Assembly (NCBI RefSeq): GCF_003259905.1
Contig: NZ_QLMG01000020.1
Span: 1-64,000, forward strand
Reading direction: 5' to 3'
DNA length: 64,000 bases
DNA from: Salipiger aestuarii
Lineage (GTDB): Bacteria > Pseudomonadota > Alphaproteobacteria > Rhodobacterales > Rhodobacteraceae
The notes beneath the pieces are model-generated. The model worked only from the letters and a program-made list of their open reading frames with translations, made no database searches and had not been told where the DNA came from. Made by a program: the position numbers and the translations under genes. Below, in pieces: positions 40,758 through 49,840 of this stretch (the first letter of the stretch is position 1; the number at the start of each line of letters is the position of its first letter).

Positions 40758-41956
40758 GCCTTGAAACGCAATTCCCGGATGCGCCGTTTCTGGATGTGGC
40801 GAATCCGGCCTTTTCCCTGCGCTCGGAGCCGGTGCGCGCAGCGCGCGGCAAAAGCTGGTACGCCCGCACGCCCTATGGGCTTGCGGTGCTGCGCCACAAG
40901 GAAATGGGGCAACTGCTGACGCACAAGTCGCTGATCCAGGGCAGCCATGCGTGGCCGGCGCTGAACGGGGTCACCACGGGGGTGTTCGCCGATTGGTGGA
41001 ACAAGTCGATCCTCGTCACCGAAGGCGATGATCACTGGCGGTTGCGCAAGCTGGTGAACCCGGCATTCTCGCCCGGGACCGTCAAAGCGCTGATGCCGCA
41101 TTTCGAACGCATCGCCAACGATCTGGCGGATGGGTTCATCGACCGGGGGTGCTGTGATTTCATGGCCGAATTCGCCGACCCCTACGCCGCGCGGGTGCTG
41201 TGCCTGCTGCTGGGCCTGCCAGAGAAAGAGGCACCGTTCATCCTGCGCACCTCGGCCACCATGGGGCTGGCGCTGGGGGTGAACTTTCCCGATCTGGTCG
41301 ACACGATCGAGGCGGCGACGGTCGAGCTTGGCGATTATATCTCGGACGTTCTGAAAGCGCGCGAAACCGCGCCAGGCGATGACATCCTGTCGGTGCTGGT
41401 TCAGGCGCGCGAAGACGGCGACCGCCTCTCGCAAGAAGAACTGTGGAACGTCGCCCTGATGCTGGCCTTTGCCGGGGTGGATACGACGCGCAACCAGCTG
41501 GGGCTTGGAATGTCGATGTTCGCCGCCCATCCCGATCAATGGGAGGCGCTGGCCGCCGACCCGTCGCTGGACATGGCGGCGGCGACCGAGGTGATGCGGA
41601 TGCGCCCGACGATCACCTGGGTGTCGCGCGAGGCCATCGAGGATTTCGAATACGGCGGTATCACCATCCCGAAGGGCACCGTGCTGCATCTTTATTCCGA
41701 AAGCGCTGGCACCGACCCCGAGGTCATGGCGGACGCGCCGTTCGACATCACTGCCAGGCGGGCGCGCAATTTCGGGTTCGGCGGCGGGGTGCATCATTGC
41801 CTTGGCAACCTGGTGGCGCGCAACGACATGGCGGTGGCCTACCGGGTGTTGTCGGCGCGCATGTCCGCGCCGGTGGTGGACGCGCGGGCGACGTGGCTGG
41901 CGGACAGCGGCAACACCGGGCCGATCGCGCTGCCGATCACGTTTTCGGCGCGCTGA
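40754..41956 (+). CDS. Cytochrome P450
   Basis: A 400-residue soluble bacterial P450. The I-helix oxygen-activation motif AGVDTT is at 240-245, the ExxR of helix K at 279-282 (EVMR) and the heme-binding loop FGFGGGVHHCLGNLV has its Cys ligand at 349. There is no membrane anchor. It overlaps the preceding ligase gene by 4 nt, implying a functional pair, for example oxidation or N-dealkylation of a gamma-glutamylated amine. No ferredoxin or reductase gene is adjacent, so electron donors must be supplied from elsewhere. Confidence 0.92.
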   Translation: MSLETQFPDAPFLDVANPAFSLRSEPVRAARGKSWYARTPYGLAVLRHKEMGQLLTHKSLIQGSHAWPALNGVTTGVFADWWNKSILVTEGDDHWRLRKLVNPAFSPGTVKALMPHFERIANDLADGFIDRGCCDFMAEFADPYAARVLCLLLGLPEKEAPFILRTSATMGLALGVNFPDLVDTIEAATVELGDYISDVLKARETAPGDDILSVLVQAREDGDRLSQEELWNVALMLAFAGVDTTRNQLGLGMSMFAAHPDQWEALAADPSLDMAAATEVMRMRPTITWVSREAIEDFEYGGITIPKGTVLHLYSESAGTDPEVMADAPFDITARRARNFGFGGGVHHCLGNLVARNDMAVAYRVLSARMSAPVVDARATWLADSGNTGPIALPITFSAR

Positions 41957-42032
41957 GGCGGTTTTACCGGCTTGAACAGGGGCGGGCCTATCCGGGCGCG
42001 CCCCTGTTGCGTGCGCTGCCGGTGGCGGCGCG

Positions 42033-43559
42033 CTACAAGGCGGTGGCGATCTTGTCGGCCCCCAGCGCGCCGATCAGGATGGCGGCGGCGTTGGTATTGC
42101 CCGAAACGATCCGGGGCATGACGCTGGCATCGGCGATCGAAAGGTCAAGCGTTCCGTGCACGGCCATGGTGGCCGGATCGGTGACCGACATCGGATCGGT
42201 GCCCATCTTTGCAGTGCCAACGGGGTGGTAGATGCTGTCGGCGGTGGCGCGTACGACGGCGTCGAGCTCCGCGTCGGTCTGCACCTGGGCTCCGGGGCGC
42301 AGTTCCGTGCCTGAAAAGGCGGCGAGGGCGGGTTGCCGACACAGCTCCCGCAGCAGTTTCAGCCCGTCGCGCAACAGGGTGCGGTCGGTTTGCTCGGCCA
42401 GATAGTTCGGGTCGATCAACGGCTTGGCGAACGGGTCGGCAGAGCCAAGGCGCAGGGTGCCGCGGCTTTGGGGTTGCAGTTGTGTCACGTCGATGGCGAA
42501 GCCGTGGCCGCGATCGTCCGCGGTGGCGCCGTCAAACGCGAGCGCGTTGATGAAGTGAAGCTGCGTGTCCGGTGGGCCCTGGGTGTCGGAAAGACGCAGG
42601 AAAGCGCCCGCTTCAAGGCCCTGCCGCGTGCCGACGCCACGTCGGGTCAGCAGCCATTGCGCGCCCACCGCCAGGTTGTTGGGGAATTTCGCATGATCCC
42701 ACAGCGACAGCGGCTGGGTCATGCGGTGCTTGACCTTGACTTCAAGGTGGTCGTGCAGGTTTTCGCCCACGCCGGGCAGGTCGGATGCCACCCGGATACC
42801 GTGGGCGCGCAGGTGGTCGGCCGGGCCGATGCCCGAAAGCATCAGCCATTGGGGGGTGCCGATGGCTCCGGTACACAGCACCACATGACCCGCGTGCAGC
42901 ACCTTGTCCGCAAGGCGGATACCGGTGGCGCGGTTGCCCTGCATGGCCAGCCCGACGATCTGCGCGCCGGTGCGCAGGGCAAGGTTGGGGCGATCCCCTG
43001 CCAGCGCAAGATAGGCGGCGGCGCTGCGGCGTTTGCCCTGCCGGACGTTGACACGGAACCGGCCAAAGCCCTCGGTCCGGCCATCGACGGCGGCGTGTAC
43101 GGGAAACCCGGCCTGGGCGCCGGCGTCGATGAAACCGTCATAGGCGGGGCCGCCCGGGGGCAGGGCGGGGGCCATCACGCGGGTGACCTCGTCAAGTGTG
43201 GGTTCGATATCGCTCCAGCTCCAGCCAGGCGCGCCGTTCGCCGCCCACCAGTCGTAATCGGCGGGGTGTCCGGTGACCCAGACCATCGCGTTGATGCCGG
43301 ACGATCCGCCCAGCACCTTGCCGCGTGGCACATACAGGCTGCGCCCGTCCATATGGCGTTGCGGCACCGTGTCGTAATGCCAGTTGAACCGGGGGTGGGC
43401 GATGGCCTTGGCGACGCCGGCGGGCATTTGCACGAAGGGGTGGCGCCCCGTGGGGCCGGCCTCGACCAGCAGCACCTTGCAGGCGGGATCGCGGCTAAGC
43501 CGTTCGGCGGCGGCGCAGCCCGCGCTGCCCGCGCCGACGATGATGATGTCCCAGGTCAT
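42033..43559 (-). CDS. GMC-family FAD-dependent alcohol dehydrogenase (choline dehydrogenase-like)
   Basis: A 508-residue flavoprotein of the glucose-methanol-choline family. It has the ADP-binding DIIIVGAGSAGCAAAERLS at residues 4-22, the GMC signature PRGKVLGGSSGINAMVWVTG near 78-97, and the catalytic region SIYHPVGTAKMG with the C-terminal SGNTNAAAILIGA. The substrate could be choline, another amino-alcohol or an aliphatic alcohol. It is the last gene of a minus-strand set with a MetX-like hydrolase (4-nt overlap) and a broken amidotransferase. Confidence 0.87.
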   Translation of the reverse strand: MTWDIIIVGAGSAGCAAAERLSRDPACKVLLVEAGPTGRHPFVQMPAGVAKAIAHPRFNWHYDTVPQRHMDGRSLYVPRGKVLGGSSGINAMVWVTGHPADYDWWAANGAPGWSWSDIEPTLDEVTRVMAPALPPGGPAYDGFIDAGAQAGFPVHAAVDGRTEGFGRFRVNVRQGKRRSAAAYLALAGDRPNLALRTGAQIVGLAMQGNRATGIRLADKVLHAGHVVLCTGAIGTPQWLMLSGIGPADHLRAHGIRVASDLPGVGENLHDHLEVKVKHRMTQPLSLWDHAKFPNNLAVGAQWLLTRRGVGTRQGLEAGAFLRLSDTQGPPDTQLHFINALAFDGATADDRGHGFAIDVTQLQPQSRGTLRLGSADPFAKPLIDPNYLAEQTDRTLLRDGLKLLRELCRQPALAAFSGTELRPGAQVQTDAELDAVVRATADSIYHPVGTAKMGTDPMSVTDPATMAVHGTLDLSIADASVMPRIVSGNTNAAAILIGALGADKIATAL

Positions 43560-44575
43560 GCCAGCAGATCGCGCAGGGCGGTGTCGATGACGGCGGTATC
43601 GGGGGCGTTGCGCCCGCCGCCCGCGTAATGGCCCCAGACCGAATCGATCACCCGCAATTCGGCGTCGGGCATCTGTGCCACCTCGGCGGCATTATCCGCG
43701 GGGGGGAAATACAGGTCGGTGCGGCAAGGCAGAACGATCGACCGTGCGGTGATCGCCGCCAGCGCCGCCCTGCGATCGCCGTTGTAGATCGGGTTGGCCG
43801 AGATGTCGCACATCTGCCAGGTGCGGATCATCGACAGCATGTCATTGGCATCCAGCCCGTAATACATCGAATCCCAGGTGTTCTTCAGGTAGTCCTCGAC
43901 CGAGACAAATCCCATGTCGCGCCACAGTTCCGCGCGAAACCAGTCCTGAGACAGCACCCACCCGGCCCAGACACGGCCCTTGGCGGTCAGACCGCGCCAG
44001 GGCTGTTCGGTGTAACGCCCCTGTTTCCAGGCCGGATCGGTGATCAGCGCGTGCTTTACCCCTTCGAGAAAGACGTAGGTGTGCCCGGCGGTGATGGCCT
44101 GACCGCAGAAACAGGCCATGGCGGCGACGCGGTCCGGGAACAGCGCCGCCCAGGTGTAGGCCTGCTGGCCTCCCATCGACCAGCCGCAGACAAGACGGAC
44201 CCGGTCGATGCCGAACACCTCGCGCAGCAGCCTGTCCTGAAGCACGACGTTGTCGTACTGGGTGACGGTCGGGAAATCCGGGCCCGCCAGCGGGATCGCG
44301 GTGTTGGACGGCGACGACGACACCCCGTTGCCCAGCATGTTGGGCACCACGATGAAGTATTTCTCGGGGTCCAGCGCCAGGCCGTCGCCGATCAGGAATT
44401 CATTGTCCGCATGGGATCCGCCATAGCGGGTGGGGTAGACGATCACATTGTCCTTTGCGGCGTTCAGCGTGCCGTAGGTGGCATAGGCCAGCCGCGCCCC
44501 CCGGAGCGTGATGCCGCATTGCAGGGCGACATCGCCTGCCTCGAAAACCTCGAAAGGGGTCAGATCCGCGCTCAT
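43556..44575 (-). CDS. Alpha/beta-fold protein of the homoserine O-acetyltransferase (MetX)-like family
   Basis: A 339-residue alpha/beta hydrolase fold. The nucleophile elbow is GWSMGGQQAYTWAALFPDR near residue 132, with an acid-site candidate in LPCRTDLYFPPADNA and a His candidate in DSVWGHYAGGGRNAPD. MetX enzymes have GGSMGG and RYGGSHADNE-type motifs; YGGSHADNEFLIGDG is present here. Because its neighbours are an oxidoreductase and a broken amidotransferase rather than methionine genes, the substrate may differ from homoserine. It overlaps the GMC gene by 4 nt. Confidence 0.8.
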   Translation of the reverse strand: MSADLTPFEVFEAGDVALQCGITLRGARLAYATYGTLNAAKDNVIVYPTRYGGSHADNEFLIGDGLALDPEKYFIVVPNMLGNGVSSSPSNTAIPLAGPDFPTVTQYDNVVLQDRLLREVFGIDRVRLVCGWSMGGQQAYTWAALFPDRVAAMACFCGQAITAGHTYVFLEGVKHALITDPAWKQGRYTEQPWRGLTAKGRVWAGWVLSQDWFRAELWRDMGFVSVEDYLKNTWDSMYYGLDANDMLSMIRTWQMCDISANPIYNGDRRAALAAITARSIVLPCRTDLYFPPADNAAEVAQMPDAELRVIDSVWGHYAGGGRNAPDTAVIDTALRDLLA

Positions 44576-45093
44576 TCAGTCATTTCCTTGCAGGGCATTT
44601 GGGATGCGGCGTTGCCGGCCCCAGTTGTCAAAGATCTGCCGGGCGGCAGTGTTGAGGCAGGGCAGGCCTTCGACCACCTGCGATTGCAGCCGCTGCACGG
44701 CGGCGGGGCCGATGGACGCGGCGACGGCAATGTCGTGTTCCGGGATCGCCGCCCAGCCGCGCAGGGTGCGCTGTTCGATCTCGATGTGGACCTGCACAGA
44801 AAACGCGCGCGCGCCCCAGCTGATGGCCAAGGCAAACGCCAAAAATGGCATGTTGCGCGCCACCACCGCTTGGCGGATGTATGCCTTTTCGGGGGCGGCC
44901 AGGAAAACGCCTCTTCCTGCCAGACGTCCATCGGCCGGCCCATCACCCCAAGCGCATCGTAGCCGTCCAGCTGGGGCAGTGTGTCGCCCTCGTTGAGGTG
45001 GACGGCAAACCGTGTGTGGCCCGCAGCTTCGATCAGGGGCCGGAACGCGGCGGGATGTTCCAGCGGCTCGTGCTGAAGAACCAGAAAACGCAT
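44576..45093 (-). pseudogene. Broken class I glutamine amidotransferase-like gene
   Basis: The frame starts well at 45093 (MRFLVLQHEPLEHPAAFRPL, LPQLDGYDALGVMGRPMDVW). Near 44905 it shifts; the correct continuation FLAAPEKAYIRQAVVARNMP is in another frame. After NMPFL the family block with the nucleophilic Cys (GLCLGHQ) and about 60 further residues are missing. The sequence resumes at SWGARAFSVQVHIEIEQRTL and ends ARQIFDNWGR at 44576. It therefore carries both a frameshift and a deletion of the active site. It directly precedes the MetX-like gene, whose ATG follows the stop. Confidence 0.8.
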
Positions 45094-45267
45094 TTCGACA
45101 ACCCCTGCAATCGGCACTGCCTCATCCGTGTGCAGCGCGCCCGTCCACCGATCACAGATTCCCACCCGGGGCCGGAATGAACAAGAAGAATGGTTGCGCA
45201 GGGGGAAATATTTGTGACCATCAGGAAAACTTGCCCAGAGCGATTGCAGATAACGGAGTATCGGGAA

Positions 45268-46620
45268 ATGCGGATTTGCGTGATCGGCGCGGGGCCTTCG
45301 GGCCTTGCGCAGCTGCGGGCCTTTCAGGCCGCGCGCGAAAAGGGTGACGAGATCCCCGAGATCGTCTGCTACGAAAAACAGCCCGACTGGGGCGGGCTGT
45401 GGCGCTATGACTGGCGCACGGGCGTGGATGAATACGCCAACCCGGTGCACGGGTCGATGTATCGCTACCTGTGGACGAACGGCCCCAAAGAGGGGCTGGA
45501 ATTCGCCGATTACACCTTTGACGAGCATTTCGGAAAGGCCATCGCCAGCTACCCGCCCCGCGCCGTGCTGTTCGACTATATCGAGGGGCGGATCAAAAAG
45601 GCCGGGGTGCGCGACTGGATCCGGTTTTCCACCGTGGTGCGCGATGTCAGCTTCGACGGCGCGTCGGGGTTGTTCACCGTCATCGCGCGCAACGGTGAAA
45701 CCGACACCGAAAGCGCCGAAGACTTCGATCACGTCATCGTCGCCTCGGGGCATTTCTCATTCCCCAATGTGCCGTACTATCCCGGCTTCGAAGGCTTCAA
45801 CGGGCGCATCCTGCACGCCCATGACTTCCGCGATGCGCGCGAATTCGAAGGCCGCGACCTGCTGATCCTCGGCACCTCCTATTCGGCCGAGGACGTCGGC
45901 TCGCAATGCTGGAAATACGGCGCAAAGTCGATCACCGTGGCGCATCGCACCGCGCCCATGGGCTATGACTGGCCGCAAAACTGGGCCGAAGTGCCGGCGT
46001 TGGAAAAGGTCGACGGCAAGACCGCCACCTTCAGGGACGGCACGACGAAAAAGGTCGACGCGATCATCCTGTGCACCGGCTACAAGCACCATTTCCCGTT
46101 TCTGGGCGACGATCTGCGGCTGAAAACCGCCAACCGGCTAGCTGCGAGCGATCTTTACAAGGGCGTGGTCTATACCGGCAATCCCCGGCTGTTCTACCTT
46201 GGCATGCAGGACCAGTGGTTCACCTTCAACATGTTCGACGCCCAGGCGTGGTGGGTGCGGGATTGCATCCTTGGCAGGATCTCCCTGCCGGATGCGGCGG
46301 ACATGGCGGACGACTGGACACAGCGGCAAACCGACGAGGACGCGGTGGCCGACGACCACGACGCGATCGTCTACCAGGGCGATTACGTCAAGGAACTGAT
46401 CGCCGAGACCGATTACCCCAGTTTCAACGTGGACGGCGCGACCGAGGCGTTCTTTGAATGGAAGAAGCACAAGAAAAAGGCGATCATGGCGTTCCGCGAC
46501 AATGGCTATGTCTCGCCGATGACCGGCACCATGGCCCCGCCGCACCACACGCCGTGGCGCCATGCGCTGGATGACAGCCTGGATGCCTATCTGCAGACCG
46601 GGTCCGAGGCCGCGGAGTGA
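45268..46620 (+). CDS. tmm: Trimethylamine monooxygenase
   Basis: Flavin-containing monooxygenase that oxidises trimethylamine to TMAO with NADPH and O2. The 450 residues show FAD site [10 protein letters not shown] (GAGPSG at 7-12), the FMO signature [11 protein letters not shown] at 177-187 (FxGxxxHxxxF), the NADPH site [11 protein letters not shown] near 201-211 (Tyr205 probably equals the gating Tyr described for roseobacter Tmm) and [12 protein letters not shown] near 269. The ATG at 45268 begins the conserved MRICVIGAG. Its stop overlaps the tdm start (TGATG), so TMAO would pass to Tdm. Confidence 0.92.
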   Translation: MRICVIGAGPSGLAQLRAFQAAREKGDEIPEIVCYEKQPDWGGLWRYDWRTGVDEYANPVHGSMYRYLWTNGPKEGLEFADYTFDEHFGKAIASYPPRAVLFDYIEGRIKKAGVRDWIRFSTVVRDVSFDGASGLFTVIARNGETDTESAEDFDHVIVASGHFSFPNVPYYPGFEGFNGRILHAHDFRDAREFEGRDLLILGTSYSAEDVGSQCWKYGAKSITVAHRTAPMGYDWPQNWAEVPALEKVDGKTATFRDGTTKKVDAIILCTGYKHHFPFLGDDLRLKTANRLAASDLYKGVVYTGNPRLFYLGMQDQWFTFNMFDAQAWWVRDCILGRISLPDAADMADDWTQRQTDEDAVADDHDAIVYQGDYVKELIAETDYPSFNVDGATEAFFEWKKHKKKAIMAFRDNGYVSPMTGTMAPPHHTPWRHALDDSLDAYLQTGSEAAE

Positions 46621-48971
46621 TGGAAGTTGCCGCGCCAGAGCGGGGTGTGCGGACCCCCGGCCTGTCGCTGCCGCCGGGCATCGAACGCTATCCGGTGCCC
46701 GGCGGCGGGTCGCGCGCGGTTGAAATCCATGCGGGCGATATCATCACCGTGGAAAACCGCGAGGGCGGGCAGGTGGCCGAACTGGTCGCCTTTACCCCCG
46801 CCGGCGCGGGCGATCCGGGGCTGATCGGGGCATCCGGCAATACCGGCCCCGACGGGCTGAAGGCGACGCTGATGACATCGGTCTCGGGGCGCGGCGTGGC
46901 GCGGGCGCTGGGCGCGGCGGGCTTCGATCTGGGGCGCGCGCGGGCGGTGCGGGTGTTTGCCGACGGTGCGCGCGCGGGCGACAGCGCACGGTTCACCGCC
47001 CATGGCGACGGGCTGCTTGTCATCGGCGCGCCCGGCGGGCCGATGACCCCCGATGCGCAGGACACGGTGACCGACCTTTTGCTGTGGATCAAGCGCGCCG
47101 ATCCAGCCATGTCCAGGGGTGCGCACATTGCCCCCGATCCGCTGGCCGATCCGCTGATCGACCGCAACATCGCCCCCGGCGAGGCGTTGATCTACGAGGT
47201 GCCCAAGGGCGCCTTCATTCAGGTGCTCGACGTACAGGGCCGCGAGTGTTCGGATTTCCAGGCGTTCAGCGCGCGCAGCCTCGACAGGGGCATCCCGCGC
47301 GAAATCGACCCGACCGCCACCCGTTCCATGACGGGGCGCGTCTACCCCAAGCCCGGCCTCGCCGCGAAATACTGGACCGTCGATTTCGAACCGCTGATCG
47401 AGATCGTACAGGACAGTTGCGGGCGGCACGATACCTTTGGGCTGGCCTGTACCGCACGGTCCTACGAAGACATGGGGTATTTCGGGCATGTGAACTGCAC
47501 CGACAACATCAATGCCTCGCTTGGCCCCTACGGCGTTCGGCCCCGCGCCGGCTGGCCCGCGATCAACTTTTTCTTCAACACGCTGCTGGACGCCGACCAT
47601 GGCATCGTCACCGACGAGCCATGGAGCCGCCCCGGCGATTACGTTCTGCTGCGCGCGCTGAGCGATCTGGTCTGCGTGTCGACCGCGTGCCCCGATGACA
47701 TCGGCCCGGCCAATGGCTGGACCCCCACCGACATCCAGCTGCGCACATATGGCGCGGGGCAGGATTTCCGCCGTTCCATCGGCTGGCGCAAACGACCGGA
47801 GGACGACGTGGAGCACACCAAGGAGACGGGCTTTCATGCCCGCTTTGCCGCCCACACGCAGGATTTCGTGGACTATAACGGGTATTGGCTGGCCAACAGC
47901 TTTCCGGGGGTCGGCACCTTGGGCGAATACTGGGCCTGCCGGGAAAAGGTGGCGATCATGGATCTGTCGCCGCTGCGCAAATTCGAGATCACCGGCCCCG
48001 ATGCCGGGGCGCTGATGAACGCCTGCGTCACCCGCAACATCGAAAAACTCAGCACGGGGCAGGTGGTCTATACCGCTGTGTGTGCCGAACATGGCGGCAT
48101 GATCGACGACGGCACGGTGTTTCGCCTTGGCGATCACAACTTTCGCTGGATCGGGGGCAGCGACGGGTCGGGGCTGTTCCTGCGCGAACAGGCGCGGCGG
48201 CTGGACCTCAATGCGCATGTGCGCAGCTCGACCGACCAGCTGCACAACGTCGCCCTGCAAGGGCGCCATTCCCGCGCCATCCTGACCGAACTGTTCTGGA
48301 CCGCGCCCGACAAGACCGCACTGGCCGATCTGGGCTGGTTCCGGTTCACCATCGCGCGGCTGGGCGGTTTCCAGGGCACCCCCGTGATGATCTCGCGCAC
48401 CGGCTATACCGGCGAGCTGGGCTATGAGGTCTTCTGTCACCCCAAGGACGCCCCCGAGGTGTTCGACGCACTCTGGGCGGCGGGCAGGCCATACGGGCTG
48501 CAACCGCTGGGGCTTGCCGCGCTGGACATGCTGCGCATCGAATCCGGGCTGGCCTTTGCGGGCCATGAATTCGACGATGCCACCGATCCGTTCGAGGCGG
48601 GCATCGGCTTTACCGTGCCGCTGAAAAGCAAGGAGGCGGATTTTTCGGGCAAGGCCGCGCTGCTGGATCGCAAGGCGCATCCGCAGCGCAAGCTGGTGGG
48701 CCTGGACATCGACGCCTCGACCGTACCGGCGCATGGCGATTGCGTGCGTCTGGGGCGGGTGCGGGTGGGGGTGGTGACCAGCGCGACCCGCGCGCCGATC
48801 CTTGGCAAGACCATCGCGCTGGCCCGCGTCGAAGCCATCCACGCAAGGCCGGGTACCGAACTGGAGATCGGCCAGCTGGACGGGCACCAGAAACGGCTGA
48901 CCGCGCGCGTGGTGCCCTTTCCGCATTTCGATCCCGCGAAATCCCGCGCCAAAGGCGACTACGGCGCATGA
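46620..48971 (+). CDS. tdm: Trimethylamine N-oxide demethylase
   Basis: Cleaves TMAO to dimethylamine and formaldehyde, with tetrahydrofolate able to capture the one-carbon unit. The 783 residues combine an N-terminal DUF1989 metal domain (about 1-400) and a C-terminal GcvT-like folate-binding domain (about 425-780, with GYTGELGYEVFCHP). Cys277, Cys293 and Cys357 keep the 16 and 64 spacing of the zinc-binding cysteines I recall for Methylocella Tdm. The fused layout and the adjacent tmm make the call firm. Start and stop codons overlap both neighbours. Confidence 0.92.
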   Translation: MEVAAPERGVRTPGLSLPPGIERYPVPGGGSRAVEIHAGDIITVENREGGQVAELVAFTPAGAGDPGLIGASGNTGPDGLKATLMTSVSGRGVARALGAAGFDLGRARAVRVFADGARAGDSARFTAHGDGLLVIGAPGGPMTPDAQDTVTDLLLWIKRADPAMSRGAHIAPDPLADPLIDRNIAPGEALIYEVPKGAFIQVLDVQGRECSDFQAFSARSLDRGIPREIDPTATRSMTGRVYPKPGLAAKYWTVDFEPLIEIVQDSCGRHDTFGLACTARSYEDMGYFGHVNCTDNINASLGPYGVRPRAGWPAINFFFNTLLDADHGIVTDEPWSRPGDYVLLRALSDLVCVSTACPDDIGPANGWTPTDIQLRTYGAGQDFRRSIGWRKRPEDDVEHTKETGFHARFAAHTQDFVDYNGYWLANSFPGVGTLGEYWACREKVAIMDLSPLRKFEITGPDAGALMNACVTRNIEKLSTGQVVYTAVCAEHGGMIDDGTVFRLGDHNFRWIGGSDGSGLFLREQARRLDLNAHVRSSTDQLHNVALQGRHSRAILTELFWTAPDKTALADLGWFRFTIARLGGFQGTPVMISRTGYTGELGYEVFCHPKDAPEVFDALWAAGRPYGLQPLGLAALDMLRIESGLAFAGHEFDDATDPFEAGIGFTVPLKSKEADFSGKAALLDRKAHPQRKLVGLDIDASTVPAHGDCVRLGRVRVGVVTSATRAPILGKTIALARVEAIHARPGTELEIGQLDGHQKRLTARVVPFPHFDPAKSRAKGDYGA

Positions 48972-49840
48972 CCCCCGAGGATCGCGTGCGCGCGCTTGAC
49001 CTGTGGTCCGGTCCCGTCGACATCGCACCGCTGACGGGGGGGATCACCAACCGCAACTTCGTGGTGACGGATGCCGGCGCGCGCTACGTTGTGCGGCTGG
49101 GGCAGGACATTCCCGAACATATGGTGATGCGCTGGAACGAACGCGCGCTGAGCCGCGTGGCGGCGGAGGCGGGCCTGTCTCCCGCCCTGCGCCATGCCGA
49201 ACCGGGGGTGATGGTCACCGATTTCGTCGCCTCGACCGCGCTGGGTGCGGACGATCTGCACGACCCCCAGACCCTGCGCGACGTGGTCGCGCTGGTGGGC
49301 CGTGTCCACCGCGACATGACGCGCCGTATCTGCGGGCCTGTACTGACGTTCTGGGTGTTTCATGTGCTGCGCAGTTACGCGCGGTTTCTCGGGAACGCCG
49401 GGTCTGTTCACGCCGCCCGCGTGCCGTCGCTGATGGACGGGGCGGCGGAGCTGGAGCAGGCGGTCGGTCAGATCGACCTGGTTCTGGGGCACAACGACCT
49501 GCTGCCGCAAAACATCCTGCGCGGACGGGACCGGCTGTGGCTGGTCGATTGGGAATATGGCGGGTTCAACACGCCGCTGTTCGATCTGGGCGGGCTGGCC
49601 GGCAACTCGGGGCTTTCCGAAGGGGCGGAACACGAGATGCTGAGCCTTTATCTGGGGCGCGCGCCGGACACCGATTACCTGCGCCGCTATGGCGCGATGA
49701 AATGCGCCTCGCTCTTGCGCGAGGTGATGTGGTCCATGGTGTCCGAGATCACCTCGGACATCGACTTCGATTACGCGGGATACACCGGCGAAAACCTCGC
49801 GCGCTACGCCGCCGCCCTTGCAGACTGGAACGCCCGATGA
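48968..49840 (+). CDS. Choline/ethanolamine kinase-like (APH family) phosphotransferase
   Basis: A 290-residue small-molecule kinase. It has an ATP-binding N lobe (GGITNRNFVVTDAGARYVVR, near residues 24-43), catalytic loop LVLGHNDLLPQNIL near 174 with the HxD...N residues, and metal-binding LWLVDWEYGGFNTPLFDLGG. These are choline-kinase/aminoglycoside-phosphotransferase motifs. It starts inside the tdm stop (ATGA) and ends inside the start of the next gene. No known step of trimethylamine breakdown needs a kinase, so its substrate is an open question; choline, ethanolamine or an amino-alcohol are candidates. Confidence 0.85.
   Translation: MTPEDRVRALDLWSGPVDIAPLTGGITNRNFVVTDAGARYVVRLGQDIPEHMVMRWNERALSRVAAEAGLSPALRHAEPGVMVTDFVASTALGADDLHDPQTLRDVVALVGRVHRDMTRRICGPVLTFWVFHVLRSYARFLGNAGSVHAARVPSLMDGAAELEQAVGQIDLVLGHNDLLPQNILRGRDRLWLVDWEYGGFNTPLFDLGGLAGNSGLSEGAEHEMLSLYLGRAPDTDYLRRYGAMKCASLLREVMWSMVSEITSDIDFDYAGYTGENLARYAAALADWNAR

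Noticed and set aside
46587-49028. An 813-codon minus-strand frame opposite tdm
   Set aside because: It is the complement of a clear tdm gene, with composition expected of a shadow frame.
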